A stretch of DNA of 64,000 nt, taken from contig DATHGT010000344.1 in the NCBI GenBank assembly GCA_035317605.1, forward strand, positions 1 to 64,000, read 5' to 3'. The position numbers and the translations under genes are program-made. Origin of the DNA: DATHGT01 sp035317605 (lineage in GTDB: Bacteria > Methylomirabilota > Methylomirabilia > Rokubacteriales > CSP1-6). Position 1 is the first letter of the stretch, and the number at the start of each line of letters is the position of its first letter. Positions 25,439 through 33,799 of the stretch are shown in pieces. Under the pieces are notes generated by a model. That model was not told the origin of the DNA. It made no database searches and worked only from the letters and a program-made list of their open reading frames with translations.

Positions 25439-25866
25439 CGTGGAGACGCACGTCAAGGTGCCGGCGATCCTCCACCTGATGTTCGCGGGGCACAGCGTGC
25501 GGTTCGGTCTCTGTTCTCCGCCAAAACGCCTGGGTCGATGATCCCCGAGAGTTCCCTTCGCGCGAGGACGCGCATGGAATCTGCCGGCTCGCCGGCTTCT
25601 GGCCACTCGACCGTCTCGAGAAGCGCGCGGGTGAAGCGAATCTACAACGTAAAGGAGAAAAACGCAGGCGAGGATGTTTCCTATTGTGAGGATTTTTCCT
25701 ACTGAAGTGTCACTCGTTTGATACCGGACTAAACTGGCACGGGGTCGCTGAGGACGCGCACGACTCCCGCGTGAAATTTCCGCGTCAGATCTACGGAGCT
25801 GAGCTCCGAGCCATCTGTCGTGCCTCGGAATGACCATTGCACCCCGGGGCCGGCCACGAAGACCCT
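25439..25866. other. Non-coding leader/regulatory region
   Basis: I see no convincing gene here. It is visibly less GC-rich than the surroundings between about 25640 and 25730. It holds two tandem AGGAT-N-TTTCCTA dyads (25671-25701) and an inverted repeat, CGGAGCT-G-AGCTCCG (25794-25808). It then runs into the riboswitch at 25867. It is best read as the promoter region and long 5' leader of the DUF11 repeat protein. Confidence 0.6.
25671..25701. promoter_or_regulatory. Tandem 13-bp dyad repeats (putative operator)
   Basis: AGGATGTTTCCTA (25671-25683) and AGGATTTTTCCTA (25689-25701) are 12/13 identical and start 18 bp apart. Each is itself an AGGA-N5-TCCT dyad. This arrangement fits a cooperative binding site for a dimeric regulator upstream of the riboswitch-controlled surface-protein gene. 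Confidence 0.5.
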
Positions 25867-25958
25867 TCCCCGATAAAGGCAAACTCGTCGTGAGGCGGGG
25901 GCGCAAAGCCACGGGTCAGACGTAGGGTCTGACAGCCGGGCTACCGAACGAAGGGGAG
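25867..25958 (+). promoter_or_regulatory. Cyclic di-GMP-I (GEMM) riboswitch
   Basis: The conserved GEMM core is present in order. AGGCAAAC (25877-25884). P2 closed by a GTGA (GNRA) tetraloop (25884-25899, with G-U pairs). GCAAAGCCACGGG (25903-25915). P3 of TCAGAC/GTCTGA around GTAGG (25916-25932). CAGCCGGGCTACCG (25933-25946). P1 can form between TTCCCC (25866-25871) and GGGGAG (25953-25958). Class I riboswitches bind c-di-GMP and typically control motility, biofilm and surface genes. It sits 37 nt upstream of the start of a secreted repeat protein, which fits that role. Confidence 0.9.
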
Positions 25959-25963
25959 ATGAC

Positions 25964-25997
25964 CCACGGCGGTCTTCGCGAGGAGGACTGCCAGTGG
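25964..25997 (+). promoter_or_regulatory. Start-codon hairpin (likely riboswitch expression platform)
   Basis: CCAC-GGCGGTC (25964-25974) can pair with GACTGCC-A-GTGG (25986-25997, one bulged A). This places the AGGAG Shine-Dalgarno in the loop and the GTG start codon (25994-25996) in the stem. A structure directly downstream of the c-di-GMP aptamer that hides the start codon suggests translational control. Inference from pairing only. Confidence 0.5.
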
Positions 25998-28900
25998 TCT
26001 CTAAGCTATCGCCCGCCAGCGCCCCGCCCACGCCGCCGCGTCTCTCTCGTTTTGTCCCGCCGCTCTTCAGGGCCCAGCGAAGGCGGGCCGTCTGGCTCGG
26101 GGTCGTTCTGTTGCTCGTTGCTGCACCGGCCCAGGCGCAGACCGGGAATAGCTCGGCCTTCGGTGTCCAGGCCACCGGCAGCGTGACCGCGCTCAACGCG
26201 GCCATCCTCGCCACGCTTGCTCTGGGACCGTTGCCCACCGTGTCCGGAAGCGCTCCCCCTGCGTATAACGTCTCCGACTCGGCGGCGTCCGCCGCTGGCG
26301 ACCTGTCGCTCGTGGCGCCGATCGTGTTCAACGTGGCGACCGTCAACACCGGACTCCTTCAGGTGAACGCACAGTCACCCCTCGCGCCAGATCCGACGGC
26401 CACCTCAACGGTGAACAACCTGGCGTTCGGGTTGAGCGTGATTCCGGTCGCGGTCCCCGCATCCGCCCTCGCTCTCGCCGCCACCTCGGTGCAGTCCTCC
26501 GCCGATATCGGCGGGACGTGCGGAGGTGCCTTGACGCCTGTCGGCTCGACCACGATCGTGAATGGGACACTCAACGGACTTATACGCACCGTCCTCGGGC
26601 TCAGCGGGACGATCACCGCCAATCCCGCTCCCAATACCGTGCTGCTCGACGTGACCGCAGTCGCGGGCGTCCTGACCAGCGGCCGGATCCGGGTCCTGTT
26701 GAACGAGCAGATCGTGAGCGGCGACGGCACGACGAACCTGAGCCTGATCGTCAACGCGATCCACATCACGGTCAGCGGCGCCGTGCTCCAGGGTGTCACC
26801 GGAACCGTCGACCTCGACGTGGTGATCGCCCAGTCGCGCGCCGCGCTCAATTGCCCGGGCGCCCAGCCACAAGCGAACCTCAGCATCGTGAAGACCGATT
26901 CGCCGGATCCGGTCAACGTTCCAGGCACCCTCACGTATCAGATCACGGTGACCAACAGCGGCTCGGCCAACGTGCCTCAAGCACGGGTGACGGACAACTT
27001 GCCGCTCACCCCGAGCGTGACGTTCGGGAGCGCGACGCCGAGCCAGGGGAGCTGCGGGGCGCCGAACCCGTTGGTGTGCGATCTGGGCGTCCTGAACGCG
27101 GGCGCGAGCGCCAGCGTCACCGTGAACCTGAACGTGCAGGCCGGGGCGTCCGGGCCGATCATCAATACGGCGACCGTGGCCGATGCATCGGGCGTCACGA
27201 CCGATCCGAATGTCTCCGACAACTCCAGCACCACCAGCACAGCCGTCAACGGACCTCCATCGGGCACCAGCGCGGACCTGTCCATCGTGAAGACCGGCAC
27301 CCCCAATCCGGTCACGGCCGGACAGACCTTGACGTACCTCCTCACCATCACGAACCACGGCCCCGATGCCGCGACCAATGTGGTCGTCACTGACCCGGTG
27401 CCGCCAGGCGCCGGCCTCCAGTCGGCGACGCCGAGCGCCGGCGGCAATTGCACCACGGGCGCGGTCGTCACGTGTACCTTCCCCAATCTGGCCGCGAACG
27501 CGACCGCCACCGTGACGATCCTCGCGACGGCCCCGTCACAGCCCGGCACCGTCACGAACACGGCCGTCGTCAGCAGCAACGTCGCCGACCCCGATCCGCT
27601 GAACAATAGCGCGACGACCAACACCACGGTCAACGGAGCGCCGCCCGGGACCGCCGATCTCTCGATCACAAAGCTGGCGACCCCGAATCCGGTCGCCGCG
27701 GGCCAGACGCTGACCTACTCCATCACGGCCACGAACAACGGCCCCGACGTGGCGACGAACGTGACGATCACGGACCCCGTGCCGTCGGGGGCGACCCTGC
27801 AGTCGGCGACGCCGAGCGCCGGCGGCAATTGCACCACGGGCTCGGTCGTCACGTGCACCTTCCCCAGCCTGGCCCCGAGCGCGTCAGCCAGCGTGACGAT
27901 CCTCGTGACGGCGCCGTCACTTCCCGGCACGCTCACGAACACGGCGACGGTCAGCAGCAGCGTCGCCGATCCCAATCCGTCGAACAACACCTCGACGACC
28001 AACACGACGGTGAGCGGCGGGGTCGCCGGTGCCGCCGACCTCTCGATCACGAAGGTGGCGAGTCCGAACCCGGTGACCGCGGGTCAGCCGCTCACCTACT
28101 CCATCACGGCCATGAACAATGGGCCGACCGCGGCGATCAACGTGACGATCACAGACCCGGTGCCGTCAGGGGCGACCCTGCAGTCGGCGACGCCGAGCGC
28201 CGGCGGCAGTTGCACCACGGGCGGAGTCGTCACGTGCACGTTCCCGAGCCTGGCCCCGAGCGCGTCAGCCAGCGTGACGATCGTCGTGACGGCGCCGTCG
28301 CAGCCCGGCACCGTGACGAACACGGCCTCGGTCAGTAGTAGCGTGTCCGACCCGAATCCGACCAACAACAGCTCGACGACCACCACGACGGTGAATGCGG
28401 CGCCCGCCGCCGCCGCCGATCTCTCGATCACGAAGGTGGCGAGTCCAAACCCGGTGACCGCAGGTCAGTCGCTGACGTACTTCATCGCCACCACGAACAA
28501 CGGTCCGAACACCGCGACGAACGTGGTCATCACGGACCCGGTGCCGTCAGGGGCGACCCTGCAGTCGGCGACGCCGAGCGCCGGCGGCAATTGCACCACG
28601 GGCGGGGTCGTCACATGCACGTTCCCCAGTCTGGCCCCGAGCGCGTCGGCCAGCGTGACGATCGTCGTGACGGCGCCGTCGCAGCCCGGTACCGTCACGA
28701 ACACGGCGTCGGTCAGTAGTAGCGTCTCGGATCCCGATCTGGCCAATAACAGTTCGACGACGAATACCACGGTGAACGCTGCGTCCGCCGGCGCGGCCGA
28801 TCTCTCGATCGCCAAGGTCGCGAGCCCGAACCCGGTCGCACCGGGTCAAACGTTGACTTACTCGATCACGGCGACGAACAACGGTCCGAACGCTGCGACG

Positions 28901-30055
28901 GGCGTGGTCATCACGGACCCGGTACCCTCAGGCGCGACGCTCCAGTCGGCGACACCGAGCGCCGGCGGGAGTTGCACCACTGGCGCCGTCGTCACGTGCA
29001 CGTTCCCGAGCCTGGCTCCCAACGCGACGGTCAGCGTGGCGATCGTCGTGACGGCGCCATCTCAGCCAGGTACGCTCACAAATTCGGCGTCGGTCAGCAG
29101 TAACGTCTCCGATCCCAACCCGAGCAACAACAACGCGACGGTCGGCACCCAGGTCGGCGGCGGGTCAGGGGGGGCCGATCTGGCCATCACCAAGACCGCG
29201 AGCCCGAATTCCGTCGCGCCCGGCGGAACGCTCACGTATTTGCTCACGGTCACCAACAACGGGCCTGGAGCGGCGACCAACCTGGTCGTGAGCGATCCGC
29301 TGCCGGCAGGTGTGGTGCTGCAGTCGGTGACGCCGAGCGCCGGTGGCAGCTGCGGGTCTGCCAATCCCGTGGTCTGTAACTTCCCCGTGCTCGGCGCCGG
29401 GGCCAACGTCAAGGTAACGATCGTTGTGACCGTTTCCGCCCAGGGGGGTTCCCTCACCAACACGGCCAGTGTCAGCAGCGATGTGAGCGATCCGATCTCG
29501 AGCAACAACTCTGCGGCGCAGACCACGCCGGTCGTCCCGGGCGGGGGCGCAGGGGCCGCGAATCTGGGGATCACGAAGTCGGCGAGCCCTAACCCCGTCG
29601 GCCCCGGTGCCCACCTGACGTATCTGTTGACCGTCACGAATCTCGGACCAGGCTCGGCGACCAACGTGATCGTCAGCGATCAGCTACCGCCAGGCGTCAG
29701 CCTGGTCTCGGTGACGCAGAGCGCAGGCGGAAACTGCACGACCGGCGCAACGGTGACATGCACGTTCCCGAGCCTCGCCAATCAAGCGAGTGCCACCGTC
29801 ACGATCGTCGTCACGACGCCGACCCAGCCGGGGACTTTGACGAACACGGCCGCCGTCAGCAGTGCGACGACCGACCCCGATACGAGCGACAACACCGTGA
29901 GTCTCGCGACCCAGGTGACGGCCGTCAGCGGCGCGGAGCCCATTCCGACGCTCTCGGAATGGGCGCTGATCGTATTCGTGGGCCTGCTCGTCGGCTTCGG
30001 CTGGTACGAGGCCCAGCGCCGCCGGCGTTCGCGCAAGGGTCCCGCGTCCGCGTGA
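25994..30055 (+). CDS. Secreted DUF11-repeat protein with IPTL-CTERM sorting signal
   Basis: A 1353-residue surface or secreted protein. Residues 1-48 are a signal peptide (basic RAQRRRAVW, hydrophobic core, cleavage after APAQAQ). Residues 50-290 form an Ala/Thr/Val-rich N-terminal domain. From about residue 294 to 1313 there are eight DUF11 (conserved-repeat, Ig-like) units, each beginning ADLSITKxASPNPVxxGQ. The tail EPIPTLSEWALIVFVG, followed by a transmembrane stretch and RRRRSRKG, is an IPTL-CTERM signal for an exosortase/archaeosortase-like export and processing system. GTG 25994 has AGGAGG at 25981-25986. It is controlled by the upstream c-di-GMP riboswitch, and a membrane glycosyltransferase follows. 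Likely an adhesin or biofilm matrix protein. Confidence 0.9.
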   Translation: MVSKLSPASAPPTPPRLSRFVPPLFRAQRRRAVWLGVVLLLVAAPAQAQTGNSSAFGVQATGSVTALNAAILATLALGPLPTVSGSAPPAYNVSDSAASAAGDLSLVAPIVFNVATVNTGLLQVNAQSPLAPDPTATSTVNNLAFGLSVIPVAVPASALALAATSVQSSADIGGTCGGALTPVGSTTIVNGTLNGLIRTVLGLSGTITANPAPNTVLLDVTAVAGVLTSGRIRVLLNEQIVSGDGTTNLSLIVNAIHITVSGAVLQGVTGTVDLDVVIAQSRAALNCPGAQPQANLSIVKTDSPDPVNVPGTLTYQITVTNSGSANVPQARVTDNLPLTPSVTFGSATPSQGSCGAPNPLVCDLGVLNAGASASVTVNLNVQAGASGPIINTATVADASGVTTDPNVSDNSSTTSTAVNGPPSGTSADLSIVKTGTPNPVTAGQTLTYLLTITNHGPDAATNVVVTDPVPPGAGLQSATPSAGGNCTTGAVVTCTFPNLAANATATVTILATAPSQPGTVTNTAVVSSNVADPDPLNNSATTNTTVNGAPPGTADLSITKLATPNPVAAGQTLTYSITATNNGPDVATNVTITDPVPSGATLQSATPSAGGNCTTGSVVTCTFPSLAPSASASVTILVTAPSLPGTLTNTATVSSSVADPNPSNNTSTTNTTVSGGVAGAADLSITKVASPNPVTAGQPLTYSITAMNNGPTAAINVTITDPVPSGATLQSATPSAGGSCTTGGVVTCTFPSLAPSASASVTIVVTAPSQPGTVTNTASVSSSVSDPNPTNNSSTTTTTVNAAPAAAADLSITKVASPNPVTAGQSLTYFIATTNNGPNTATNVVITDPVPSGATLQSATPSAGGNCTTGGVVTCTFPSLAPSASASVTIVVTAPSQPGTVTNTASVSSSVSDPDLANNSSTTNTTVNAASAGAADLSIAKVASPNPVAPGQTLTYSITATNNGPNAATGVVITDPVPSGATLQSATPSAGGSCTTGAVVTCTFPSLAPNATVSVAIVVTAPSQPGTLTNSASVSSNVSDPNPSNNNATVGTQVGGGSGGADLAITKTASPNSVAPGGTLTYLLTVTNNGPGAATNLVVSDPLPAGVVLQSVTPSAGGSCGSANPVVCNFPVLGAGANVKVTIVVTVSAQGGSLTNTASVSSDVSDPISSNNSAAQTTPVVPGGGAGAANLGITKSASPNPVGPGAHLTYLLTVTNLGPGSATNVIVSDQLPPGVSLVSVTQSAGGNCTTGATVTCTFPSLANQASATVTIVVTTPTQPGTLTNTAAVSSATTDPDTSDNTVSLATQVTAVSGAEPIPTLSEWALIVFVGLLVGFGWYEAQRRRRSRKGPASA
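26873..29932 (+). repeat. Eight DUF11 repeats, 381-bp period
   Basis: Repeat starts lie at 26873, 27272, 27653, 28034, 28415, 28796, 29174 and 29555. From the second on the period is 381 bp, once 378 bp, giving 127-residue units. Units 3-6 are nearly identical at DNA level, for example around GCGACGCCGAGCGCCGGCGG. Recent tandem expansion or gene conversion is likely, and the unit number may vary between strains. Confidence 0.9.
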
Positions 30056-30192
30056 GTCGCGTCCGCATCTAGCCTGGCACACCGAGGTGGCTCCGGCGCC
30101 GCGCGCGGCGCCGGAGAGCGGACGTTCCTTGACCGGTCCGGCCACTGCGACTACTCTCTGCGCACGTTTCTGAAACCAAGGAGACGCGCGCC

Positions 30193-30345
30193 ATGCCAGT
30201 CGCCAGCCTCCGCGGCGTCACCATCAACCATCAGATCGTCGGTGACCGCGGGCCCTGGGCACAACGACTAGGATCAGTTCACCGACGCGGCCAAGCAGGA
30301 CGGCATGGCCGCGGTCTGCGCGACGGAATTGCCCATGGCTCCTTG
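30193..30345 (+). pseudogene. Decayed, internally deleted copy of the downstream alpha/beta hydrolase
   Basis: The first 22 codons (MPVASLRGVTINHQIVGDRGPW) align with residues 1-22 of the hydrolase at 32073 (MAIASVRGVDINYQVVGDRGPW). The next bases jump to the segment matching its residues from GHNYYGQF onward: here GHND-stop-DQFTDAAKQDGMAAVCATEL, in another frame. About 330 bp are therefore missing, with a frame shift and an in-frame TAG. The rest of the 3' part is lost. The remaining 30056-30192 and 30346-30385 hold no gene. Confidence 0.8.
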
Positions 30346-30385
30346 ACTACGCGCGTTCACCCCCCGCGGCGCGGTATGTGAGTCG

Positions 30386-32086
30386 ATGTTTGCGACGGGT
30401 CTCTTCGCCCGCGCCGGTGCGGGGTTCCCCGACTTCTGGCCACTGACGGTGATTGTTCTCGTCGCGCTCGCGGTTCGACTGCTCGCCGTCTTCTCGTTCA
30501 CGGGGGCCATCGACCCGGAGGGGTCGGAATACGCGCGGATCGCCGAGAACCTGACGGCCGGACACGGGTACGTCGGGATCGCCACGCCGGGGACTCAGCT
30601 GATCTTCCCGCCGCTCTTCCCGTTCATGATCGCCGCCGGATCGCAGGTGACGGGTCAGGCCGAGCTTGCCGGCCGGCTGGTTTCCGTGCTGATGGGGACG
30701 CTGCTCGTCGTGGTGGTCTTCTTCATCGCCCTGAACCTGTACGATCGGGCCACGGCGTACGTCGCCGCGTCGCTGATCGCCATCCACCCCTATCTGATCG
30801 GTTTCTCCTCCACCGTGTACGGCGAGATCACGTACATGACGCTGGCGCTCGCGGGAGTCTACTGGAGCGTTCGCGCGCTTCGTGAGTTCGCGCGGTCGGC
30901 GTTTTTTCTCGCCGGCCTCTTCTTCGGCCTGGCCTATTTGACTCGACCCGAGGCCGCCCTCTACCCGCTCCTCGCCCTCATCGTCACCTGGACCCACGTC
31001 TTCCTGACGGACCGGGGCGCCTTCCGGCGAGTGGTGTGGCGTTCGCTGTGGCAGCCGGCGGTGTTCCTGGTGCTGGCCGCGCCGTACATCCTGTGGCTGC
31101 ACGGGCAGACGGGCCAATGGCGGCTCGAGGGCAAGACTCCGCAGAATTATGCCGCCAGCCTCGAGGTGATGCGGGGGGCCGAGGTCGAGGAGGCGGAATT
31201 CGGGGTCGACAGCGATCTGACCGAGCGCGGGGTGCGGATCACCTCCAACCTCTCCGTTCTCCAGGCCGCCGATTTCGACGCGCGCGATCTGGTGAATTAT
31301 CTACGCGGCAAGGCCAAGCACGTCGTGAAGTATCACCTCGACGTGATGAAGTTCACCGCCTTCGGATCGCCGCCCCTCCTCTTCTTCGCGATGTACGGAT
31401 TGTTCCGCCGGCCGTGGCGGCGGGAGCTCGCCGCCAAGCAGATCCTCCTGCTCTCCGTCCTCGGGGTCAGCAGCGCCGCGCTGTTCTTCGCCTATTTCCT
31501 GACCGATCGCTTCTTGCTGATCTTCGTTCCCATCCTCGTCGTGTGGGCGGCCAGAGGCATCGTGGAGCTCGCGCGATGGGCCGTCTCGACGTTGCGGCTG
31601 CTGCGCGGCGGCGTCTCACGATCCGCGCGCATCGAGCTCGGGCTCGTCCTGATCCTCGCGATGCTGATTCCCATCATCGCGGTCCCGGGCATGTTTCACC
31701 TGCAGCGGCAGAGCCGGCTGGGCCTGCCCCTGCGGACGGCGGGAGAATGGCTGAAGGCCCATGCGCCAGGGCCCAGGACGGTGATGGATGGCCCGACGCT
31801 GCTGGCCTTCCACGCGGCGGCGACGTTCGTGCCGTTTCCGTATTCCGACTCGGACGTCGCGATCCGGTATCTCGACAAGCGCCAGGTGAACTTTCTCGTC
31901 CTGAGCGACTACGGCCGCGAAACCTCGCCTCGCCCATACCTTCAGGCCTGGATGGATCAAGGGGTGCCGAGCGCCCGGGCCAGGCTGATCTACGATGTCC
32001 ACCAGGAAGGCGCCGGCCGGGTCAGGATCTACGAGTGGGACCTGGCCGGTCGGAGTGAAAAGGAGAAGCCCGATGGCCATCGCTAG
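30386..32086 (+). CDS. GT39/ArnT-like membrane glycosyltransferase
   Basis: A 566-residue GT-C-fold protein with about ten or eleven transmembrane helices. The first periplasmic loop has DPEGSEYARIAENLTAGHGYVG, the acidic motif of the PMT/ArnT (GT39/GT83) families, followed by PPLFPFMIA. A C-terminal soluble domain follows from about residue 450. It would transfer a sugar from a polyprenyl-phosphate donor to protein or lipid on the periplasmic side. Its position directly after the IPTL-CTERM protein makes glycosylation of that protein an attractive but unproven role. Its stop overlaps the next gene by 14 nt. Confidence 0.82.
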   Translation: MFATGLFARAGAGFPDFWPLTVIVLVALAVRLLAVFSFTGAIDPEGSEYARIAENLTAGHGYVGIATPGTQLIFPPLFPFMIAAGSQVTGQAELAGRLVSVLMGTLLVVVVFFIALNLYDRATAYVAASLIAIHPYLIGFSSTVYGEITYMTLALAGVYWSVRALREFARSAFFLAGLFFGLAYLTRPEAALYPLLALIVTWTHVFLTDRGAFRRVVWRSLWQPAVFLVLAAPYILWLHGQTGQWRLEGKTPQNYAASLEVMRGAEVEEAEFGVDSDLTERGVRITSNLSVLQAADFDARDLVNYLRGKAKHVVKYHLDVMKFTAFGSPPLLFFAMYGLFRRPWRRELAAKQILLLSVLGVSSAALFFAYFLTDRFLLIFVPILVVWAARGIVELARWAVSTLRLLRGGVSRSARIELGLVLILAMLIPIIAVPGMFHLQRQSRLGLPLRTAGEWLKAHAPGPRTVMDGPTLLAFHAAATFVPFPYSDSDVAIRYLDKRQVNFLVLSDYGRETSPRPYLQAWMDQGVPSARARLIYDVHQEGAGRVRIYEWDLAGRSEKEKPDGHR

Positions 32087-32909
32087 CGTCCGCGGCGTCG
32101 ACATCAATTATCAGGTCGTCGGTGACCGTGGCCCGTGGGTGGCGCTCTCTCCCGGGGGCCGGCGCGATCTCGGCGGCGTCCTGCCGCTGGCCGAGCTGGT
32201 CGCGAAGGCGGGGTACCGCGTGCTGATTCACGATCGCCGCAACTGCGGCGCCTCCGACGTCGTCATCGAGGGCGAGGAATCAGAGTACGAGATCTGGGCC
32301 GACGACCTCTACGAGCTGCTCTCCAAGCTCGATGCCCTGCCGGCCGTCGTCGGCGGCAGCTCCTCGGGCTGCCGGCTGTCGCTGCTGTTCGCGCTCCGCC
32401 ATCCCGAGGCCGTCCGCGCGCTGCTGCTGTGGCGCGTGACCGGCGGGCCCTTCGCCGCGCAGCGGCTGGGCCACAATTACTACGGTCAGTTCATCGAGGC
32501 GGCCACCCAGGGCGGCATGGCCGCGGTCTGCGCGACCGAGTTCTTCCGCGAGCGGATCGCGCGCAATCCGGCCAATCGCGAGCGGCTGCTCGCCCTCGAT
32601 CCCAGGCGCTTCATCGACGTGATGGCGCACTGGCGCGAGTACTTCACCCGCGACGCCGACCTCCCGGTCATCGGCGCCAGCGAGACCGACCTCCGCTCCA
32701 TCAGCATCCCAGCCTGCGTGATTCCCGGCAACGACTGGACGCACCCGCGCCGCGTCGGCGAGGCGGCGAGCCGTCTCCTGCCCAAGGCCGAGCTGCACAT
32801 CCTCATGCCCCAGGACATGGAGGTCGACCTCTTCATCGAAGCCTGGGACGACAAGCGCGAGGAGATGGCCGCGATCTTCGTCGACTTCCTGAAGCGCGCG
32901 GCTTCCTGA
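32073..32909 (+). CDS. Alpha/beta hydrolase
   Basis: A 278-residue serine-hydrolase-fold protein. SPGGRRDLGGVLPLAELV is the oxyanion region, VLIHDRRNCGASD the conserved D-R-x-x-G-x-S strand-loop, and VVGGSSSGCRLSLLFA the nucleophile elbow (GSSSG). IPGNDWTHPRRVGEAASRLLPKAELHIL follows. The terminal catalytic His is not in its usual form, so activity is uncertain. ATG 32073 follows AAAAGGAGAAG and lies inside the end of the glycosyltransferase gene. A deleted copy lies at 30193. Confidence 0.82.
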   Translation: MAIASVRGVDINYQVVGDRGPWVALSPGGRRDLGGVLPLAELVAKAGYRVLIHDRRNCGASDVVIEGEESEYEIWADDLYELLSKLDALPAVVGGSSSGCRLSLLFALRHPEAVRALLLWRVTGGPFAAQRLGHNYYGQFIEAATQGGMAAVCATEFFRERIARNPANRERLLALDPRRFIDVMAHWREYFTRDADLPVIGASETDLRSISIPACVIPGNDWTHPRRVGEAASRLLPKAELHILMPQDMEVDLFIEAWDDKREEMAAIFVDFLKRAAS

Positions 32910-32964
32910 CGAGGACTTCCTACTGCTTGCTCGCTCGCGGAGCTTCCGCTAGCGTGGGGGCACC

Positions 32965-33357
32965 ATGCCCGAGCGGCACCAGGACTGGATGCGCCAAGCA
33001 CGACTCGATCTCGATCATGCGCGGCTGGCGGCACGGGAGCGTCATCTCGAGTGGGCGGTCTTCGCGGCGCAGCAGGCGGCCGAGAAGGCGTGTAAGGCAC
33101 TGCACATGTCGCTCGGCGGGGATGCCTGGGGCCATGACCTGACGGCCTTACTCGGTGCGCTGCCCGAGGGGCAACGCGCCGCCGATGAGCTGGTCGACCG
33201 CGCCAAGGCCCTCGACAAGCACTACATTCCCTCGCGCTATCCCAACGGGTTTGATCAGGGAATTCCGCGTGACCACTACACGGAGCGTGAGGCGCAAACG
33301 GCGATCGCCGACGCCGAGGCCATCCTTGAGTTCTGTGCGCGTTCGATACCTCGATAG
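32965..33357 (+). CDS. HEPN domain protein (putative HepT-type toxin)
   Basis: A 130-residue HEPN (PF05168-type) four-helix protein. DWMRQARLDLDHARLAARERHLEWAVFAAQQAAEKACKALHMSLG is the standard first half. R79 and H86, followed by Y87 (RAKALDKHY, R-x6-H-Y), fit the Rx4-6H RNase motif and the nearby tyrosine that MNT antitoxins modify. TAGCGT lies 9 nt before the ATG with no Shine-Dalgarno. It overlaps the MNT gene by 23 nt: a HEPN/MNT (type VII) toxin-antitoxin pair. Confidence 0.87.
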   Translation: MPERHQDWMRQARLDLDHARLAARERHLEWAVFAAQQAAEKACKALHMSLGGDAWGHDLTALLGALPEGQRAADELVDRAKALDKHYIPSRYPNGFDQGIPRDHYTEREAQTAIADAEAILEFCARSIPR

Positions 33358-33679
33358 GGATGCCGTGCTGGCATCGCTCCGCGAGCTGGCCACGCGGCTG
33401 GGCACGGAGCGTCCCGAGATCCAGGAGATTCGTCTCTTCGGCTCACTGGCCCGCGGCCAACGCAACCCCTTCGCCGACGCCGACCTCCTGATCGTCCTCG
33501 ACTCCTCGGACGTCCCCGCGCGCGAGCGGATTCCCCGCTACAAACCCACGCGCATTCCACTGCCGGTGGATCTGACGGTCTGCACACGGGATGAACTCGC
33601 GCGCGAGCTCGCCGCGGGGAATCGATTCCTGAATCGACTGCTCAGTGAGAGTGTGGTTCTCTACATACGGCCGGCGTAG
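33335..33679 (+). CDS. MNT-type nucleotidyltransferase (putative antitoxin)
   Basis: A 114-residue minimal nucleotidyltransferase. GSLARG at residues 36-41 and D48-A-D50 (GSxxRG-x6-DxD) are the catalytic signature, with a further Asp in LPVDLTVCT. Homologues neutralise HEPN toxins by adding AMP to a tyrosine. GTG 33335 keeps the full first helix; GTG 33365 is an alternative. No Shine-Dalgarno is obvious, which is consistent with coupling to the overlapping toxin gene. Confidence 0.87.
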   Translation: MRVRYLDRDAVLASLRELATRLGTERPEIQEIRLFGSLARGQRNPFADADLLIVLDSSDVPARERIPRYKPTRIPLPVDLTVCTRDELARELAAGNRFLNRLLSESVVLYIRPA

Positions 33680-33799
33680 CGTGGAGAGTCGGCAAATTCG
33701 AAGGCTCTTGGCTTTTTCGCCACCGAGAAACTTGAAGGATGAACCGCAAGCACGACACCGAATGACTCAACCGCCGCCACAGATCGGGGCGGGGCGGGA

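Noticed and set aside
25730..25760. Possible sigma-54 promoter (TGGCACGGGGTCGCTG)
   Set aside because: The GG-to-GC spacing is 9 instead of 10 and the TTGC element is poor.
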